The translations under genes and the position numbers were made by a program. The notes below the pieces were generated by a model. It was not told the DNA's origin, searched no databases, and saw only the letters and a list, made by a program, of their open reading frames with translations. Positions 1 through 9,470 of a stretch of DNA of 64,000 nt are shown here, piece after piece. The DNA comes from Agrobacterium rubi TR3 = NBRC 13261 (lineage in GTDB: Bacteria > Pseudomonadota > Alphaproteobacteria > Rhizobiales > Rhizobiaceae), in NCBI RefSeq assembly GCF_000739935.1, contig NZ_BBJU01000004.1, forward strand, positions 114,390-178,389, written 5' to 3'. Position 1 is the stretch's first letter. Each line of letters opens with the position of its first letter.

Positions 1-1626
1 AAGGTCCACCGTATCGGGTGTATCTTCCAGGGCCGAATGTGAAACGCCATTGGCCTTCGGCAGGATGTGAACCGGCACGCGGTTGAAGCGTATGCGCATC
101 GGCACGTTGATCGCCTCACCGAACGCGATGGCCTCGCCATTGCCGATGGAGGACAAAAAGCTGGTGGTGGAGACCGACGAATTGGGGATGGCCGAGCGGA
201 TGATCTCCTGGTCGTTTTCGTTGGAAAGCCGCATAGCGAAAACTGTGGAGCATTGCGACAGGATCGTCTGGTCCAGCTCGCCCGGACGTTGGGTGATGAT
301 GCCCAGCGACACGCCGTATTTACGGCCTTCCTTGGCGATGCGGGCGATGGCCTGACGGGTCGGGAAAAAGCCGAGCGCGGGATCTGCGGGAACATAACGG
401 TGCGCTTCTTCGCAAACGACGAGCGTGTGGATGGCTCCTTGGCTCCACAGCGCCAGTTCGAAGGCCATGCGGCATAAAACGGACGCGACCGAGTTCACCA
501 CTTCCGAAGGGATGCCCGCCAGCTGAAACACCGAGATCGGCTTGCCTTCGCCCGGCACGCGGAAAATATACGCGACCGTTTCCATGATCGTGTCGCTGAT
601 GGTGCTGTTGGAAAACATGAAATGGTAACGCGGATCGTTGATGGCTGACATGATGCGCATTTTGAGATTGCGCAGTGCAGGCTTTTCATCACGCCCTTCC
701 AGCCGACCGATGCGCTCATCGATCAGTGCGAGCAGATCCGCGATTCGGTAGGGAATGGGGGTATCCGCTGTCAGGGAGGATTTTTCCGAGGCGCGGCGCA
801 TGATGGAATTCTCCGCACCGCGAAAGGCACGCTTTGCCTCCGGTATCAGATCGCGCAGAACGTCGAGTTCTTCCGCCACGGCCTTGCGTCCGCGATAGAG
901 CACCTCGGTGAATTCCTCCAGCTTCATCAGCCAGAAGGGCAGGTCGAGCGTGTCGGTATCGATAACAACTGATGTCTGCGGAAAGGCTGCGGCATATTCA
1001 TTGTGTGGGTCGAGGATCAGCACGCGCAGCTTCGGGTCGTTTTCGATCGCCTTGTTCAGCAACAGGGAAACAGCGGTAGACTTTCCGACGCCGGTTGAGC
1101 CGAGGACGGCGAAATGTTTCGAAAGCATTTCCGGGATGCTGATCGTCGCGTCTACGCTGTCATCCTGCGTCAGGCGGCCCACGACGCAGGCGCCGCTGCC
1201 GGTATTGTCGTAGATGCGCATCAGGTCGCTGGCACGAATGCGGTGAGCAACGGCACCCAGGTAGGGATAGCGAGAGATACCGGTGGAAAAGCGCTCCGAG
1301 CCATCGGGCAGGCGGTGGATTTCGCCCAGAAGTTCGACGTCGATCAGAAGCGTGTTGCTGCGGCTTGCCGACCATTCGGCCTCGCCGGTCTTCATGGCAT
1401 AGGTGAGGGCGGCGATGCGGGTTTCGCCAAGGTCGATGGAAATCAGTCGACCGACGGACCAGAGTTCGGCGAGATCGGTCTTGCCCGGTTCTGTCGTTGC
1501 GGAAATGGTGGCGCGTGAGCCTGTGCAGGAAATGACGTGGCCCAGCAGGCGGTTACCTGCCGTCAATTCATCGCGGCGGTCATGCTCGCCTGCAGTCGCA
1601 GATTTGCGAAGGTCGTCGTTAAACAC
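1..1626 (-). CDS. HerA-like (DUF87) ATPase, 3' end outside window
   Basis: This is a FtsK/HerA-class P-loop ATPase of the DUF87 family, which in relatives translocates or processes DNA. The frame stays open for 542 codons to the window edge, so the C-terminus is missing. An N-terminal beta-rich HAS-barrel-like part precedes the Walker A motif GSTGVGKS (about residues 176-183). A Walker B-like segment VVCEEAHRY lies near residue 405. The start is a GTG at 1624-1626 preceded by AGGGGCG; an ATG a little further upstream is blocked by a stop. No nuclease partner (NurA) is visible, so the bacterial role stays open. The gene is transcribed away from the ilv genes. Confidence 0.85.
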   Translation of the reverse strand, partial: MFNDDLRKSATAGEHDRRDELTAGNRLLGHVISCTGSRATISATTEPGKTDLAELWSVGRLISIDLGETRIAALTYAMKTGEAEWSASRSNTLLIDVELLGEIHRLPDGSERFSTGISRYPYLGAVAHRIRASDLMRIYDNTGSGACVVGRLTQDDSVDATISIPEMLSKHFAVLGSTGVGKSTAVSLLLNKAIENDPKLRVLILDPHNEYAAAFPQTSVVIDTDTLDLPFWLMKLEEFTEVLYRGRKAVAEELDVLRDLIPEAKRAFRGAENSIMRRASEKSSLTADTPIPYRIADLLALIDERIGRLEGRDEKPALRNLKMRIMSAINDPRYHFMFSNSTISDTIMETVAYIFRVPGEGKPISVFQLAGIPSEVVNSVASVLCRMAFELALWSQGAIHTLVVCEEAHRYVPADPALGFFPTRQAIARIAKEGRKYGVSLGIITQRPGELDQTILSQCSTVFAMRLSNENDQEIIRSAIPNSSVSTTSFLSSIGNGEAIAFGEAINVPMRIRFNRVPVHILPKANGVSHSALEDTPDTVDL

Positions 1627-1844
1627 GTCTCGCCCCTGTCATAGGTCTTGCCGGCCTTTTGCTGGCCGTGCGGGTTATTCCCGTTATTGCGCCTGAATAT
1701 ACAGAAACGCATTTAACAACTGGTATAGTGGCTTCGTATTTTTATGTCTTCGAATGAGGTTTTGACGCAATAAATGGAATGTATGCCGATTTTTTCCGCA
1801 AGATGCGTTGACGAAAGTCGTGTTTGTGGCTAACACTCCGCCCC

Positions 1845-1901
1845 ATGAAAAATCTTAACGTACTTATCGTGGTGGGACGGCGCATGGGCAGGATGGTGTA
1901 A
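1845..1901 (+). CDS. ilv leader peptide (18 aa)
   Basis: A short frame encodes MKNLNVLIVVGRRMGRMV and then stops. Six of its 18 residues are Leu, Ile or Val, including LIVV. It sits about 100 bases before ilvI and directly ahead of paired hairpins and a terminator, which is the classical layout of a ribosome-mediated attenuator for branched-chain amino acid genes. Translation through the Leu/Ile/Val codons would report charged tRNA supply. The call rests on composition and position; no experiment is implied. Confidence 0.85.
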   Translation: MKNLNVLIVVGRRMGRMV

Positions 1902-1956
1902 CCATCCGGCGAAAGCACCCATGCGCTGAACGAGGCTCCTGAAGGGGCCTTTTTTT
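1881..1956 (+). promoter_or_regulatory. ilv attenuator: nested hairpins and terminator
   Basis: CGCATGGG (1881-1888) pairs perfectly with CCCATGCG (1918-1925), enclosing a second hairpin GGATGGT (1891-1897)/ACCATCC (1901-1907). The 3' part is a rho-independent terminator: AGGCTCC (1933-1939), loop TGAA, GGGGCCT (1944-1950), then seven T. The leader-peptide stop lies in the inner hairpin. The arrangement fits transcription attenuation of ilvIH when branched-chain aminoacyl-tRNAs are plentiful. An alternative antiterminator fold was not worked out in detail. Confidence 0.8.
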
Positions 1957-2006
1957 ATGTCTTCACTTGGGCCGGATGGCCCCACGGTATCCAAAGCCAA
2001 ATCGGG

Positions 2007-3812
2007 ATGGAACAGGCAATGACGGATAAGGACAACACGGACAACAGCAACACCATGACGGGTGCGGAAATCGTTCTGCGCGCGCTGAAGGATAATGGCG
2101 TTAAGCATATCTTCGGCTATCCCGGTGGTGCGGTTCTTCCGATTTACGACGAGATTTTCCAGCAGGACGATATCCAGCACATTCTCGTTCGCCATGAACA
2201 GGGTGCAGGCCACGCTGCCGAAGGTTATGCCCGCTCCACCGGCAAGGTCGGCGTCATGCTGGTCACCTCCGGTCCCGGTGCCACCAATGCCGTTACGCCG
2301 TTGCAGGACGCCTTGATGGACTCGATCCCGCTCGTCTGTATTTCAGGCCAGGTTCCAACCTCGCTGATCGGTTCCGATGCGTTTCAGGAATGCGACACGG
2401 TTGGCATCACGCGCCCTTGCACCAAGCACAACTGGCTGGTGAAGGACGTCAACGAGCTGGCGGGCGTCATCCATGAAGCGTTCCGCATTGCACAGACGGG
2501 TCGTCCCGGTCCTGTTGTCGTTGATGTTCCCAAGGACATTCAGTTTGCAACCGGCACCTACACGCCACCATCGGCTGCCATTCAGCAGAAGAGCTACAAG
2601 CCGAAGGTTCAGGGTGATCTGAACGCCATTCACGCTGCCATCGAACTGATGTCGAAGGCCAAGCGTCCCGTTCTTTATACAGGCGGCGGCGTCATCAACT
2701 CCGGTCCGGAAGCCACGCGTTTGCTGCGCGAATTGGTCGAGCTGACCGGTTTCCCGATCACCTCGACCTTGATGGGTCTGGGCTGTTATCCGGCATCGGG
2801 TGAGAAATGGCTGGGAATGCTGGGCATGCACGGTTCCTACGAAGCCAACATGGCCATGCATGATTGCGACGTGATGGTCTGTGTCGGCGCGCGTTTCGAC
2901 GACCGTATTACCGGGCGTCTGAATGCCTTTTCCCCGAATTCCAAGAAAATCCACATCGATATCGACCCGTCCTCCATCAACAAGAACGTTCGCGTCGATG
3001 TACCCATCGTTGGCGATGTCGGTCGTATTCTCGAAGACATGGTTCGCCTGTGGCGGGCTCTGCCGCAGCGTCCTGAGAAGGCGCAGACGCAGGATTGGCA
3101 CGAGCAGATCGACCGCTGGCGGGCACGCAAGTCCTTTGCCTACAAGAACTCCAAAGATGTCATCATGCCGCAATACGCTATTCAGCGTCTGTATGAGGCA
3201 TCCAAGGGTCGCGAAACCTACATCACGACGGAAGTCGGACAGCACCAGATGTGGGCGGCGCAGTTCTTCGGTTTCGAGGAGCCGAACCGCTGGATGACAT
3301 CGGGTGGTCTGGGCACCATGGGTTACGGTCTGCCTGCCGCTATCGGCGTTCAGGTTGCCCACCCGGAAGCGCTTGTTATCGATATCGCCGGTGATGCGTC
3401 GATCCAGATGTGCATTCAGGAAATGTCTTGCGCCATTCAATACAGCCTGCCGGTCAAGATCTTCATTCTGAACAACCAGTATATGGGCATGGTGCGCCAG
3501 TGGCAGCAGTTGCTGCATGGCAACCGCCTGTCCAACTCCTATACGGAAGCTATGCCTGATTTCGTCAAGCTGGCAGAAGCCTATGGCGGTGTTGGCATGT
3601 ATTGCGATGATCCGAAGGAATTGGATGGCAAGATCGCTGAGATGATTGCGGTCGACAAGCCTGTCATCTTCGATTGCCGCGTCGCCAATCTCGCCAATTG
3701 CTTCCCGATGATCCCATCGGGCAAGGCCCATAACGAGATGCTGTTGCCGGATGAAGCAACCGACGAAGCCGTTGCAAATGCCATCGACGCCAAGGGTCGT
3801 CAGCTGGTCTGA
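2007..3812 (+). CDS. ilvI: Acetolactate synthase large (catalytic) subunit
   Basis: This is the thiamine-diphosphate enzyme that condenses two pyruvates to acetolactate, or pyruvate with 2-oxobutyrate, at the entry of Val/Leu/Ile synthesis. At 601 residues it has the normal family length. The catalytic Glu lies in HILVRHEQGAGHAAEGYAR (E64), a central FAD-binding domain follows, and the ThDP/Mg motif GDASIQ...NNQYMG lies near residues 460-490. A second start at 2019 (MTDKDN) has a slightly better spaced purine-rich stretch (GGAACAGG), so the true protein may be four residues shorter. The ilvH gene follows after 19 bases, and the two products form one complex. Expression is expected to be attenuated by the upstream leader. 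Confidence 0.97.
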   Translation: MEQAMTDKDNTDNSNTMTGAEIVLRALKDNGVKHIFGYPGGAVLPIYDEIFQQDDIQHILVRHEQGAGHAAEGYARSTGKVGVMLVTSGPGATNAVTPLQDALMDSIPLVCISGQVPTSLIGSDAFQECDTVGITRPCTKHNWLVKDVNELAGVIHEAFRIAQTGRPGPVVVDVPKDIQFATGTYTPPSAAIQQKSYKPKVQGDLNAIHAAIELMSKAKRPVLYTGGGVINSGPEATRLLRELVELTGFPITSTLMGLGCYPASGEKWLGMLGMHGSYEANMAMHDCDVMVCVGARFDDRITGRLNAFSPNSKKIHIDIDPSSINKNVRVDVPIVGDVGRILEDMVRLWRALPQRPEKAQTQDWHEQIDRWRARKSFAYKNSKDVIMPQYAIQRLYEASKGRETYITTEVGQHQMWAAQFFGFEEPNRWMTSGGLGTMGYGLPAAIGVQVAHPEALVIDIAGDASIQMCIQEMSCAIQYSLPVKIFILNNQYMGMVRQWQQLLHGNRLSNSYTEAMPDFVKLAEAYGGVGMYCDDPKELDGKIAEMIAVDKPVIFDCRVANLANCFPMIPSGKAHNEMLLPDEATDEAVANAIDAKGRQLV

Positions 3813-3831
3813 TCGGGAGAGGAACACGGAT

Positions 3832-4404
3832 ATGAACGCACACCTACAGCCTACCGGTTCGGCCTACTTCATTCAGAAGGAAACGGAAACGGTCGAAAAC
3901 CACACGCTATCGGTCCTCGTTGCCAATGAGCCGGGCGTTCTCGCCCGCGTCATCGGTCTGTTTTCCGGTCGCGGTTACAATATTGAAAGCCTGACCGTTT
4001 CGGAAACGGAGCACGAATCGCATCTTTCGCGCATTACCATCGTCACGCGCGGTACGCCGGGCGTGCTGGAGCAGATCAAGGCGCAGCTGGAGCGCATCGT
4101 TCCGGTTCACCGCGTCGTGGACCTTACCGTGCGCGCCCGCCAGAACGGCCAGGATCGCCCGATCGAACGCGAAGTCGCGCTCATTAAGGTGGCCGGACGT
4201 GGCGAAGACCGCGCTGAAACTCTGCGTTTGGCAGATGCCTTCCATGCCAAGGTGGTGGATGCCACGCTGGAACATTTCATCTTCGAAATCACCGGCAAGT
4301 CCTCGAAGATCGACCAGTTCCTGACGATCATCAAGCCACTGGGCCTCATCGAAGTCTGCCGCACGGGTATCGCAGCGATGAACCGAGGTCCGCAGGGAAT
4401 GTGA
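3832..4404 (+). CDS. ilvH: Acetolactate synthase small (regulatory) subunit
   Basis: This 190-residue regulatory subunit binds valine through an N-terminal ACT domain (about residues 23-95, HTLSVLVANEPGVLARVIGLF) and activates the large subunit. The C-terminal ALS_ss_C domain follows to about residue 185. The ATG at 3832 has a good ribosome site (GGGAGAGG). It lies 19 bases behind ilvI in the same transcript and is followed by a strong terminator, so the ilvIH operon ends here. Confidence 0.96.
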   Translation: MNAHLQPTGSAYFIQKETETVENHTLSVLVANEPGVLARVIGLFSGRGYNIESLTVSETEHESHLSRITIVTRGTPGVLEQIKAQLERIVPVHRVVDLTVRARQNGQDRPIEREVALIKVAGRGEDRAETLRLADAFHAKVVDATLEHFIFEITGKSSKIDQFLTIIKPLGLIEVCRTGIAAMNRGPQGM

Positions 4405-4429
4405 TTCCCCTCGACCGATTGAGTGTAAG

Positions 4430-4456
4430 CCCGCGGCTTTGGCCGCGGTTTTTTTT
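4430..4456 (+). terminator. Terminator after ilvIH
   Basis: CCGCGGC (4431-4437) pairs with GCCGCGG (4442-4448) around a short loop and is followed by eight T. This is a textbook rho-independent terminator 25 bases behind ilvH. Confidence 0.9.
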
Positions 4457-4552
4457 GTTGTACGGGCGGATGAAAGGTTTATTGCCGCTTCGCTCCTGAT
4501 GTAGAACGGCATCGAATTCCGACACCTCTATGCGCCTTCGAAGGTTCCTGTC

Positions 4553-4876
4553 ATGTCAAAGCGTCTCAGGCAATTAGACCAAGCGTTGTTCTCGCGAAGC
4601 TATCTTTTGACCATTGGCCTTTTGATGTTTGTTGGTGCGAGCGTCGTTGGTTATGTTGCGTGGAATGACTCACTTCAACTTGAATGGTGGGGCGTGCTGG
4701 TGGTCGCCGCCATCATTCTTGGGGGAGCCTTGCTCTTCGGTGTAGGCATATTTGGCAGCGATACCAGAATGGAGGGGTGGGCGAACGGTGCATCAACGCA
4801 CGAAGCTTCGATTATTCTCTTCGTCATCAGCTATCCGGTTTATTTGATCCTCAAACTGTTTCATCGCCCGCGCTGA
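4553..4876 (+). CDS. Small predicted membrane protein, unknown function
   Basis: The 107-residue frame starts at an ATG preceded by AAGGTTCC. It has hydrophobic segments at about residues 17-36, 43-68 and 85-101 and a basic C-terminus (KLFHRPR), so an inner-membrane protein with two or three passes is likely. I do not recognise the family. It stands alone between the ilvIH terminator and a convergent reductase gene. The membrane pattern and clean start make it probably real. Confidence 0.6.
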   Translation: MSKRLRQLDQALFSRSYLLTIGLLMFVGASVVGYVAWNDSLQLEWWGVLVVAAIILGGALLFGVGIFGSDTRMEGWANGASTHEASIILFVISYPVYLILKLFHRPR

Positions 4877-4950
4877 ATCTAAAAGCGCGAGCGGTGACGC
4901 AGTCGGGGTTGTGATTTTGAATCCGTAAAGTCGGATAACCTCTTTAAACG

Positions 4951-5796
4951 TCACAACATTTGCAGCGATACCTTCTTCTGCGGCGGCGGAAACTCTGTGT
5001 CGAGTGCTCCCCAATCCTCATCGCTGATTTCAAGCTCCGTTGCGCCGCGGTTTTCAGTCACCCGCTCGGGATTGGAGGATTTCGGGATGGGCATGACGCC
5101 TTCGCGTTCGAGCAGGAAGGCGAGGGCGACTTGGGCGGGGGTGGCCTGGTGTGCCTTTGCGACGCGAATGAGTTCGTGGTTGGAAATGAGGGGGCCTTGC
5201 TGGAAGGGGGAGTAGGCCATGATGGGAACGCCATGGTTCTGGCACCAAGGCAGAAGATCAAATTCAGGCCCTCGCCGGGCGAGGTTGTAGAGGATTTGAT
5301 TGGCCGCACAGTTTTGGCCATTGGGCACTGAGAATAGTTCTTCCATATCGTCGGTGTCGAAATTGGAAACGCCCCAATTCTTGATTTTTCCGTCAGCCTT
5401 CAGCTTTTCAAACGCGTGGACGGTTTCTTCCAAAGGGTGTGAGCCGCGCCAGTGCAACAAGTAGAGGTCAAGACGGTCGGTCCCCAAACGTTTGAGGCTG
5501 CGTTCACAGGCTTCGATGGTGCCTTTGGCGCTTGCGTTTTGGGGATAGACCTTGCTGACGAGAAAGACCTGATCGCGGGTCTCGGCGATTGCCTTGCCGA
5601 CGACGTCTTCCGATTTTCCATCCGCGTACATTTCGGCCGTATCGACCACCGTCATGCCAAGCTCAATAGCTTTGCGGATGCTGGCGATCTCGGTGGCTTC
5701 CGTGGAAGGACTATCGCCCATGTTCCAGGTGCCGATCCCCAGGGCGGGTATGCTGATGCCAGAGGGCAGGGTGACGGTTGGAAGTTCATCGAACAT
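4951..5796 (-). CDS. Aldo/keto reductase family oxidoreductase
   Basis: This 281-residue protein is an NADPH-dependent aldo/keto reductase of the short DkgA-like type. The catalytic tetrad is visible: D52 and Y57 in DTAEMYADG, K82 in VSKVYP and H115 in LYLLHWRGS. The conserved GVSNFD motif and the C-terminal IPKSSNPERV cofactor-binding motif are also present. The substrate cannot be deduced. It is a single gene, convergent with 4553-4876. Confidence 0.92.
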   Translation of the reverse strand: MFDELPTVTLPSGISIPALGIGTWNMGDSPSTEATEIASIRKAIELGMTVVDTAEMYADGKSEDVVGKAIAETRDQVFLVSKVYPQNASAKGTIEACERSLKRLGTDRLDLYLLHWRGSHPLEETVHAFEKLKADGKIKNWGVSNFDTDDMEELFSVPNGQNCAANQILYNLARRGPEFDLLPWCQNHGVPIMAYSPFQQGPLISNHELIRVAKAHQATPAQVALAFLLEREGVMPIPKSSNPERVTENRGATELEISDEDWGALDTEFPPPQKKVSLQML

Positions 5797-5907
5797 GTGA
5801 GCGCTCCGGTTTTAGCCTGTGAAGTACAGTCTAACCAACTGAGCGGGCTGGTCGATCCATCAAAACTTACGGGTTATCCGATCCGATTCCGCCGCGCTGA
5901 AACGGCA

Positions 5908-5936
5908 TAAAAAAACCCCGGATCACTCCGGGGTTC
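5908..5936 (-). terminator. Terminator of the chemoreceptor gene
   Basis: CCCCGG (5916-5921) and CCGGGG (5928-5933) form a hairpin. On the minus strand it is followed by a run of seven T, and it lies just past the stop of the chemoreceptor gene. Confidence 0.8.
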
Positions 5937-5953
5937 TGTGGGTGTTTGGGAGA

Positions 5954-7897
5954 TCAGAATTCTTCCCAGGAGGCGTTGGCTGTCGCTGCGGCTGCGCCGC
6001 CGCCACTGAAGGCTCCGGCCACCTTGCGGATCAACTGGCGTGTCGGCGAGGGCGCTGGTGCCGATGCGGCAGATGCGAGTTGCGGCCGCGTGGAAGCACC
6101 GTCGCCGAGGTTGAACTGCGTGATCAGATGGTTCAGGGCCGCAGCTTCCTTGGCAAGGCTGTGGCTTGCCGCTGTCGACTGCTCGACCATGGCGGCATTT
6201 TGCTGGGTGCCCTGGTCCATCGTGTTGACGGCGGAGTTGATTTCCTGAATGCCGACCGACTGTTCGCGGGCGGATTCGACGATCGCGTTGACGTGCTGGT
6301 TGATGTGCTGCACTTCGGACACGATTTCTTCCAGTGCCTTGCCCGTATTGCCCACGAGCTGGACGCCCGATCTGACCTGTTCGCCAGAGGTGGAGATCAG
6401 CGTTTTGATCTCCTTGGCGGCCTTGGCAGAGCGTTGAGCAAGCTCACGTACTTCCTGTGCGACAACGGCAAAGCCTTTACCGGCTTCACCGGCACGGGCA
6501 GCTTCGACGCCTGCATTCAGGGCCAGAAGGTTGGTCTGGAAGGCGATTTCGTCGATGACGCCGATGATGTTCGAAATCTCGCTGGAGGACTTCTCGATCT
6601 GTTGCATGGCGATGACGGCGTCGCGAACGACTTGGCCGGAATGTTCGGCGCTGAGCCGTGTCTTGGTGACAAGACCGCCGACTTCTTCGGCACGCTTGGC
6701 ACTATCGCGAACGGTGGTCGAAATCTGCTCGAGCGCTGCGGCTGTTTCTTCGACAGATGCGGCCTGCTGCTCGGTGCGCTTGGACAGATCGTCGGCAGCG
6801 GCACGGATTTCATTGGCGCCAGCGTCGATCCCACGGGCATTCTTGCCAACGGAGACCAGTGCTTCGTTCAGCTTGCCAACCGAGTTGTTGAAGTCGCTTC
6901 TGAGCCTGTCGAGATGCGCGACGAATGGCTTGTTGATGCGGTGCGCGACATTGCCGTCGGAAAGCTGTCCAAGGCCCTGTGCCAGTTCATCGACTGCGAA
7001 CTGGATGTCGGCAGCTTCCTGGGCTTTTTGAGCTTCACGCTCCTGACGCTCTTTTTCGGTCATCGAGCGATTGGCATCAGCTTCGCGTTCCATCTGGATT
7101 TTGGCGATGGCATTTTCCTTGAAGACCTGAACGGTTTCAGCCATCTGGCCAATCTCGTCCTTGCGGCCGACACCGGGAACGTCCAAGTTGGTCTCGCCGC
7201 TGGCCAGACGTTTCATGGCAGTCGTCATGGCGAGGAGCGGCTTGGCAATGCCGGAGCCGATCAGCAGGCCAGCGACAAGAGCGATGATGACCGCGCCGGC
7301 AAGGCTGCCCCAGATCATTGTGATGGAAGACGAGATTGCAGCTTCGTTGGCAGCATTGCGCTTTACCAGAAGTGCGTTTTCGTCACCCTGGAAGTCTTTG
7401 ATCAGGCCGCGGAGGCCATCGAAATAGCTCTTGCCTTGGGATGCGTCGAGTTTCTGGTTCATGTCGGCGAGCGATGTGGTGTCGGCCAGCGTTCCGCGTG
7501 CCTTGATCTGCGGCTCGGAGAAATTCTTCTGCCAGTCGCCAATCGCCGTTTCGATTTTGCCCAGACGGCCAACCTGAGTGGGGTTGTCGCTGACCAGAGC
7601 TTTCAGATCGTTGATCTTCTTGTAGATATCCTGCTCACCCTGACGATAGGGAGCGAGAAACTCTTGTTTGCCGGTAATGATGAAACCGCGCATACCGGTC
7701 TCCATGTCGACGGCGGATGCGGTAATGCTATCCGACGCCCGAAGCACCTGATTGGTGTGGTCCACCCAACCGTTGCTTTGGATCATGGAGGAAATGCTGG
7801 TCAATGCGATTGCGCCAATCGCGATGGCAAGCAAAACAGGCGCTGACGTGCCAGATACGACTTTCGACTTTGTGGAAAGGTTCTTGAACGAGAACAT
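5954..7897 (-). CDS. Methyl-accepting chemotaxis protein (CHASE3-HAMP-MA)
   Basis: This 647-residue transmembrane chemoreceptor has a first membrane helix at about residues 15-36, a CHASE3-like periplasmic helical domain (about 40-180, with the [11 protein letters not shown] signature), a second helix at about 190-212, a HAMP linker, and the cytoplasmic signalling domain. That domain holds the conserved hairpin [21 protein letters not shown]. The protein ends in ASWEEF, an aromatic-x-x-x-Phe tail like the pentapeptide that tethers CheR/CheB in other receptors. No che genes are nearby, so it is an orphan receptor. The ligand is unknown. Confidence 0.93.
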   Translation of the reverse strand: MFSFKNLSTKSKVVSGTSAPVLLAIAIGAIALTSISSMIQSNGWVDHTNQVLRASDSITASAVDMETGMRGFIITGKQEFLAPYRQGEQDIYKKINDLKALVSDNPTQVGRLGKIETAIGDWQKNFSEPQIKARGTLADTTSLADMNQKLDASQGKSYFDGLRGLIKDFQGDENALLVKRNAANEAAISSSITMIWGSLAGAVIIALVAGLLIGSGIAKPLLAMTTAMKRLASGETNLDVPGVGRKDEIGQMAETVQVFKENAIAKIQMEREADANRSMTEKERQEREAQKAQEAADIQFAVDELAQGLGQLSDGNVAHRINKPFVAHLDRLRSDFNNSVGKLNEALVSVGKNARGIDAGANEIRAAADDLSKRTEQQAASVEETAAALEQISTTVRDSAKRAEEVGGLVTKTRLSAEHSGQVVRDAVIAMQQIEKSSSEISNIIGVIDEIAFQTNLLALNAGVEAARAGEAGKGFAVVAQEVRELAQRSAKAAKEIKTLISTSGEQVRSGVQLVGNTGKALEEIVSEVQHINQHVNAIVESAREQSVGIQEINSAVNTMDQGTQQNAAMVEQSTAASHSLAKEAAALNHLITQFNLGDGASTRPQLASAASAPAPSPTRQLIRKVAGAFSGGGAAAATANASWEEF

Positions 7898-8266
7898 TTT
7901 CCCACCCCCTTATAACGTTGCGAAAATATTGATGAGCATGGCTTTGCTCCGAACAACTTGGCTATTGTTTTTCTCGCGATTCTATCGAGGAAAGCAGTCG
8001 TGTCGTTCTGGGTCGTGTCATGATAGGGCAGAAAATTTATTTCAAATTCCGGCCTACAAAATGGAACAATATTGAAAACGTATTTATTGTTGGTTAAAAT
8101 TAGTATCTGACGTTACGGTATGTAAGTCATTGCAAATAAACCATTAATTGCATTTCTCGGATTGCTTATAGTTTTTTCAGTTTTTGCGCGATTTTCTTCT
8201 GCTTGGTGAATTTCATAGTCTTTTTTTTCAGTTGCGCATTACGCTCGAATCCTGCGAAGAGAACTG
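7898..8266. other. Intergenic region between divergent genes
   Basis: These 369 bases separate the divergent chemoreceptor and helicase genes and become clearly AT-rich from about 8030. They should hold both promoters. I see no convincing reading frame, RNA gene or repeat. Confidence 0.5.
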
Positions 8267-9394
8267 ATGCAATTTTCTCCGCAACAGGATGAAGCCTTAA
8301 AGGCTGTTTCGCGCTGGCTGAAGGAAGGCCGTACACCGGTTTTCCGGTTGTTTGGCTATGCCGGCACGGGCAAGACGACGCTTGCCAAGCATTTTGCCGA
8401 GAATGTGGATGGGGAAGTTTTGTTTGCCGCCTTTACCGGCAAGGCGGCTCAGGTTCTGCGCTCACGCGGCGCCACGAATGCCCGTACGATCCATTCGCTG
8501 ATCTACCGCCCGCGTGGCGAGGAGGCGGTGGAGAATGAGGAAACCGGCAAGACATCCATCGCGCCGATGTTTTCTATCAACCGCCAGAGCCCGCTCGCCA
8601 AGGCCGCGCTGATCATCATCGATGAATGTTCGATGGTGGACGAGGCGCTGGGCAGGGATCTGATGAGTTTCAGTACCCCCATTCTGGTGCTGGGCGATCC
8701 GGGTCAGTTGCCACCCGTCTCCGGTGGCGGTTTCTTCACCGATCAGGAGCCCGATTTTCTGCTGTCAGAAATTCACCGTCAGGCGAAGGACAATCCGATC
8801 ATCCAGCTTGCCATGGATGTGCGCGAAGGTAAGGAAATCATGCGCGGGGATTATGGTGCCGCGCAGGTCATCTCCAAGAATGAGGTGACGCAAGGGCTGG
8901 TGCTCGATGCGGATCAGGTTCTGGTCGGCACCAACCGCACTCGCCGCCGCTATAATCAGCGCCTGCGCGAGCTGAAGGGTTTTAGTGCCGATTACCCGCA
9001 GTCCGGTGACAAGCTCGTTTGCCTTCGCAACGACCCCGCCAAGGGCCTGCTCAATGGCTCTTTATGGCAGGTGATGAGTTCGTCGCGCGAAACGGTCAAG
9101 CCGGGCATCAACCTGATGATCCGACCCGAGGACGACGATATGGATCGTGGTGCCTCCAAGATCAAGCTGCTGAAGGCGGCCTTTGAGGAAACAGACACCG
9201 AGATACCCTGGACGACGCGTAAGCGTTATGACGAGTTCGATTACGGTTATGCGTTGACCGTGCACAAGGCGCAGGGTTCGCAGTGGAACAATGTCGTGTT
9301 GTTCGATGAAAGCTTTGCCTTTCGCGATTCACGCGAACGTTGGCTGTACACGGCCATTACCCGTGCGGCCGAGACACTGACGATCGTTCGATGA
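8267..9394 (+). CDS. RecD-like ATP-dependent DNA helicase
   Basis: This 375-residue superfamily 1B helicase is related to RecD/TraA-type enzymes. Walker A is GYAGTGKTTLA (about residues 28-38). Motif II is IIIDECSMVDE near residue 124. GDPGQLPPV (motif III) and the C-terminal UvrD_C_2 segment TVHKAQGSQW...YTAITRA are present. It is much shorter than RecD2 proteins and lacks their N-terminal region, matching the compact standalone AAA_30 helicases common in Rhizobiales. No recB or recC lies nearby, so a role in repair is inferred from family only. Confidence 0.88.
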   Translation: MQFSPQQDEALKAVSRWLKEGRTPVFRLFGYAGTGKTTLAKHFAENVDGEVLFAAFTGKAAQVLRSRGATNARTIHSLIYRPRGEEAVENEETGKTSIAPMFSINRQSPLAKAALIIIDECSMVDEALGRDLMSFSTPILVLGDPGQLPPVSGGGFFTDQEPDFLLSEIHRQAKDNPIIQLAMDVREGKEIMRGDYGAAQVISKNEVTQGLVLDADQVLVGTNRTRRRYNQRLRELKGFSADYPQSGDKLVCLRNDPAKGLLNGSLWQVMSSSRETVKPGINLMIRPEDDDMDRGASKIKLLKAAFEETDTEIPWTTRKRYDEFDYGYALTVHKAQGSQWNNVVLFDESFAFRDSRERWLYTAITRAAETLTIVR

Positions 9395-9402
9395 AAACAG
9401 AA

Positions 9403-9440
9403 ACGCCCGACATCATCTTGCGATGGCTATCGGGCGTCCT
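9403..9440. terminator. Hairpin between convergent genes
   Basis: ACGCCCGA (9403-9410) and TCGGGCGT (9430-9437) pair perfectly and are followed by CCTGTCTT. The hairpin lies between the helicase stop and the convergent MerR gene. The T-tract is poor, so termination is likely but not strong. Confidence 0.55.
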
Positions 9441-9470
9441 GTCTTGGGAGATCGTTTCTGGTGGTCCGAC

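Noticed and set aside
2343..3827. A 494-codon frame on the minus strand opposite ilvI
   Set aside because: It mirrors a clearly identified enzyme gene with strong codon bias and shows no protein family.
5942..7846. A 634-codon plus-strand frame opposite the chemoreceptor gene
   Set aside because: The minus-strand protein has all chemoreceptor domains; the plus frame is Gly/Asp/Cys-rich antisense sequence.
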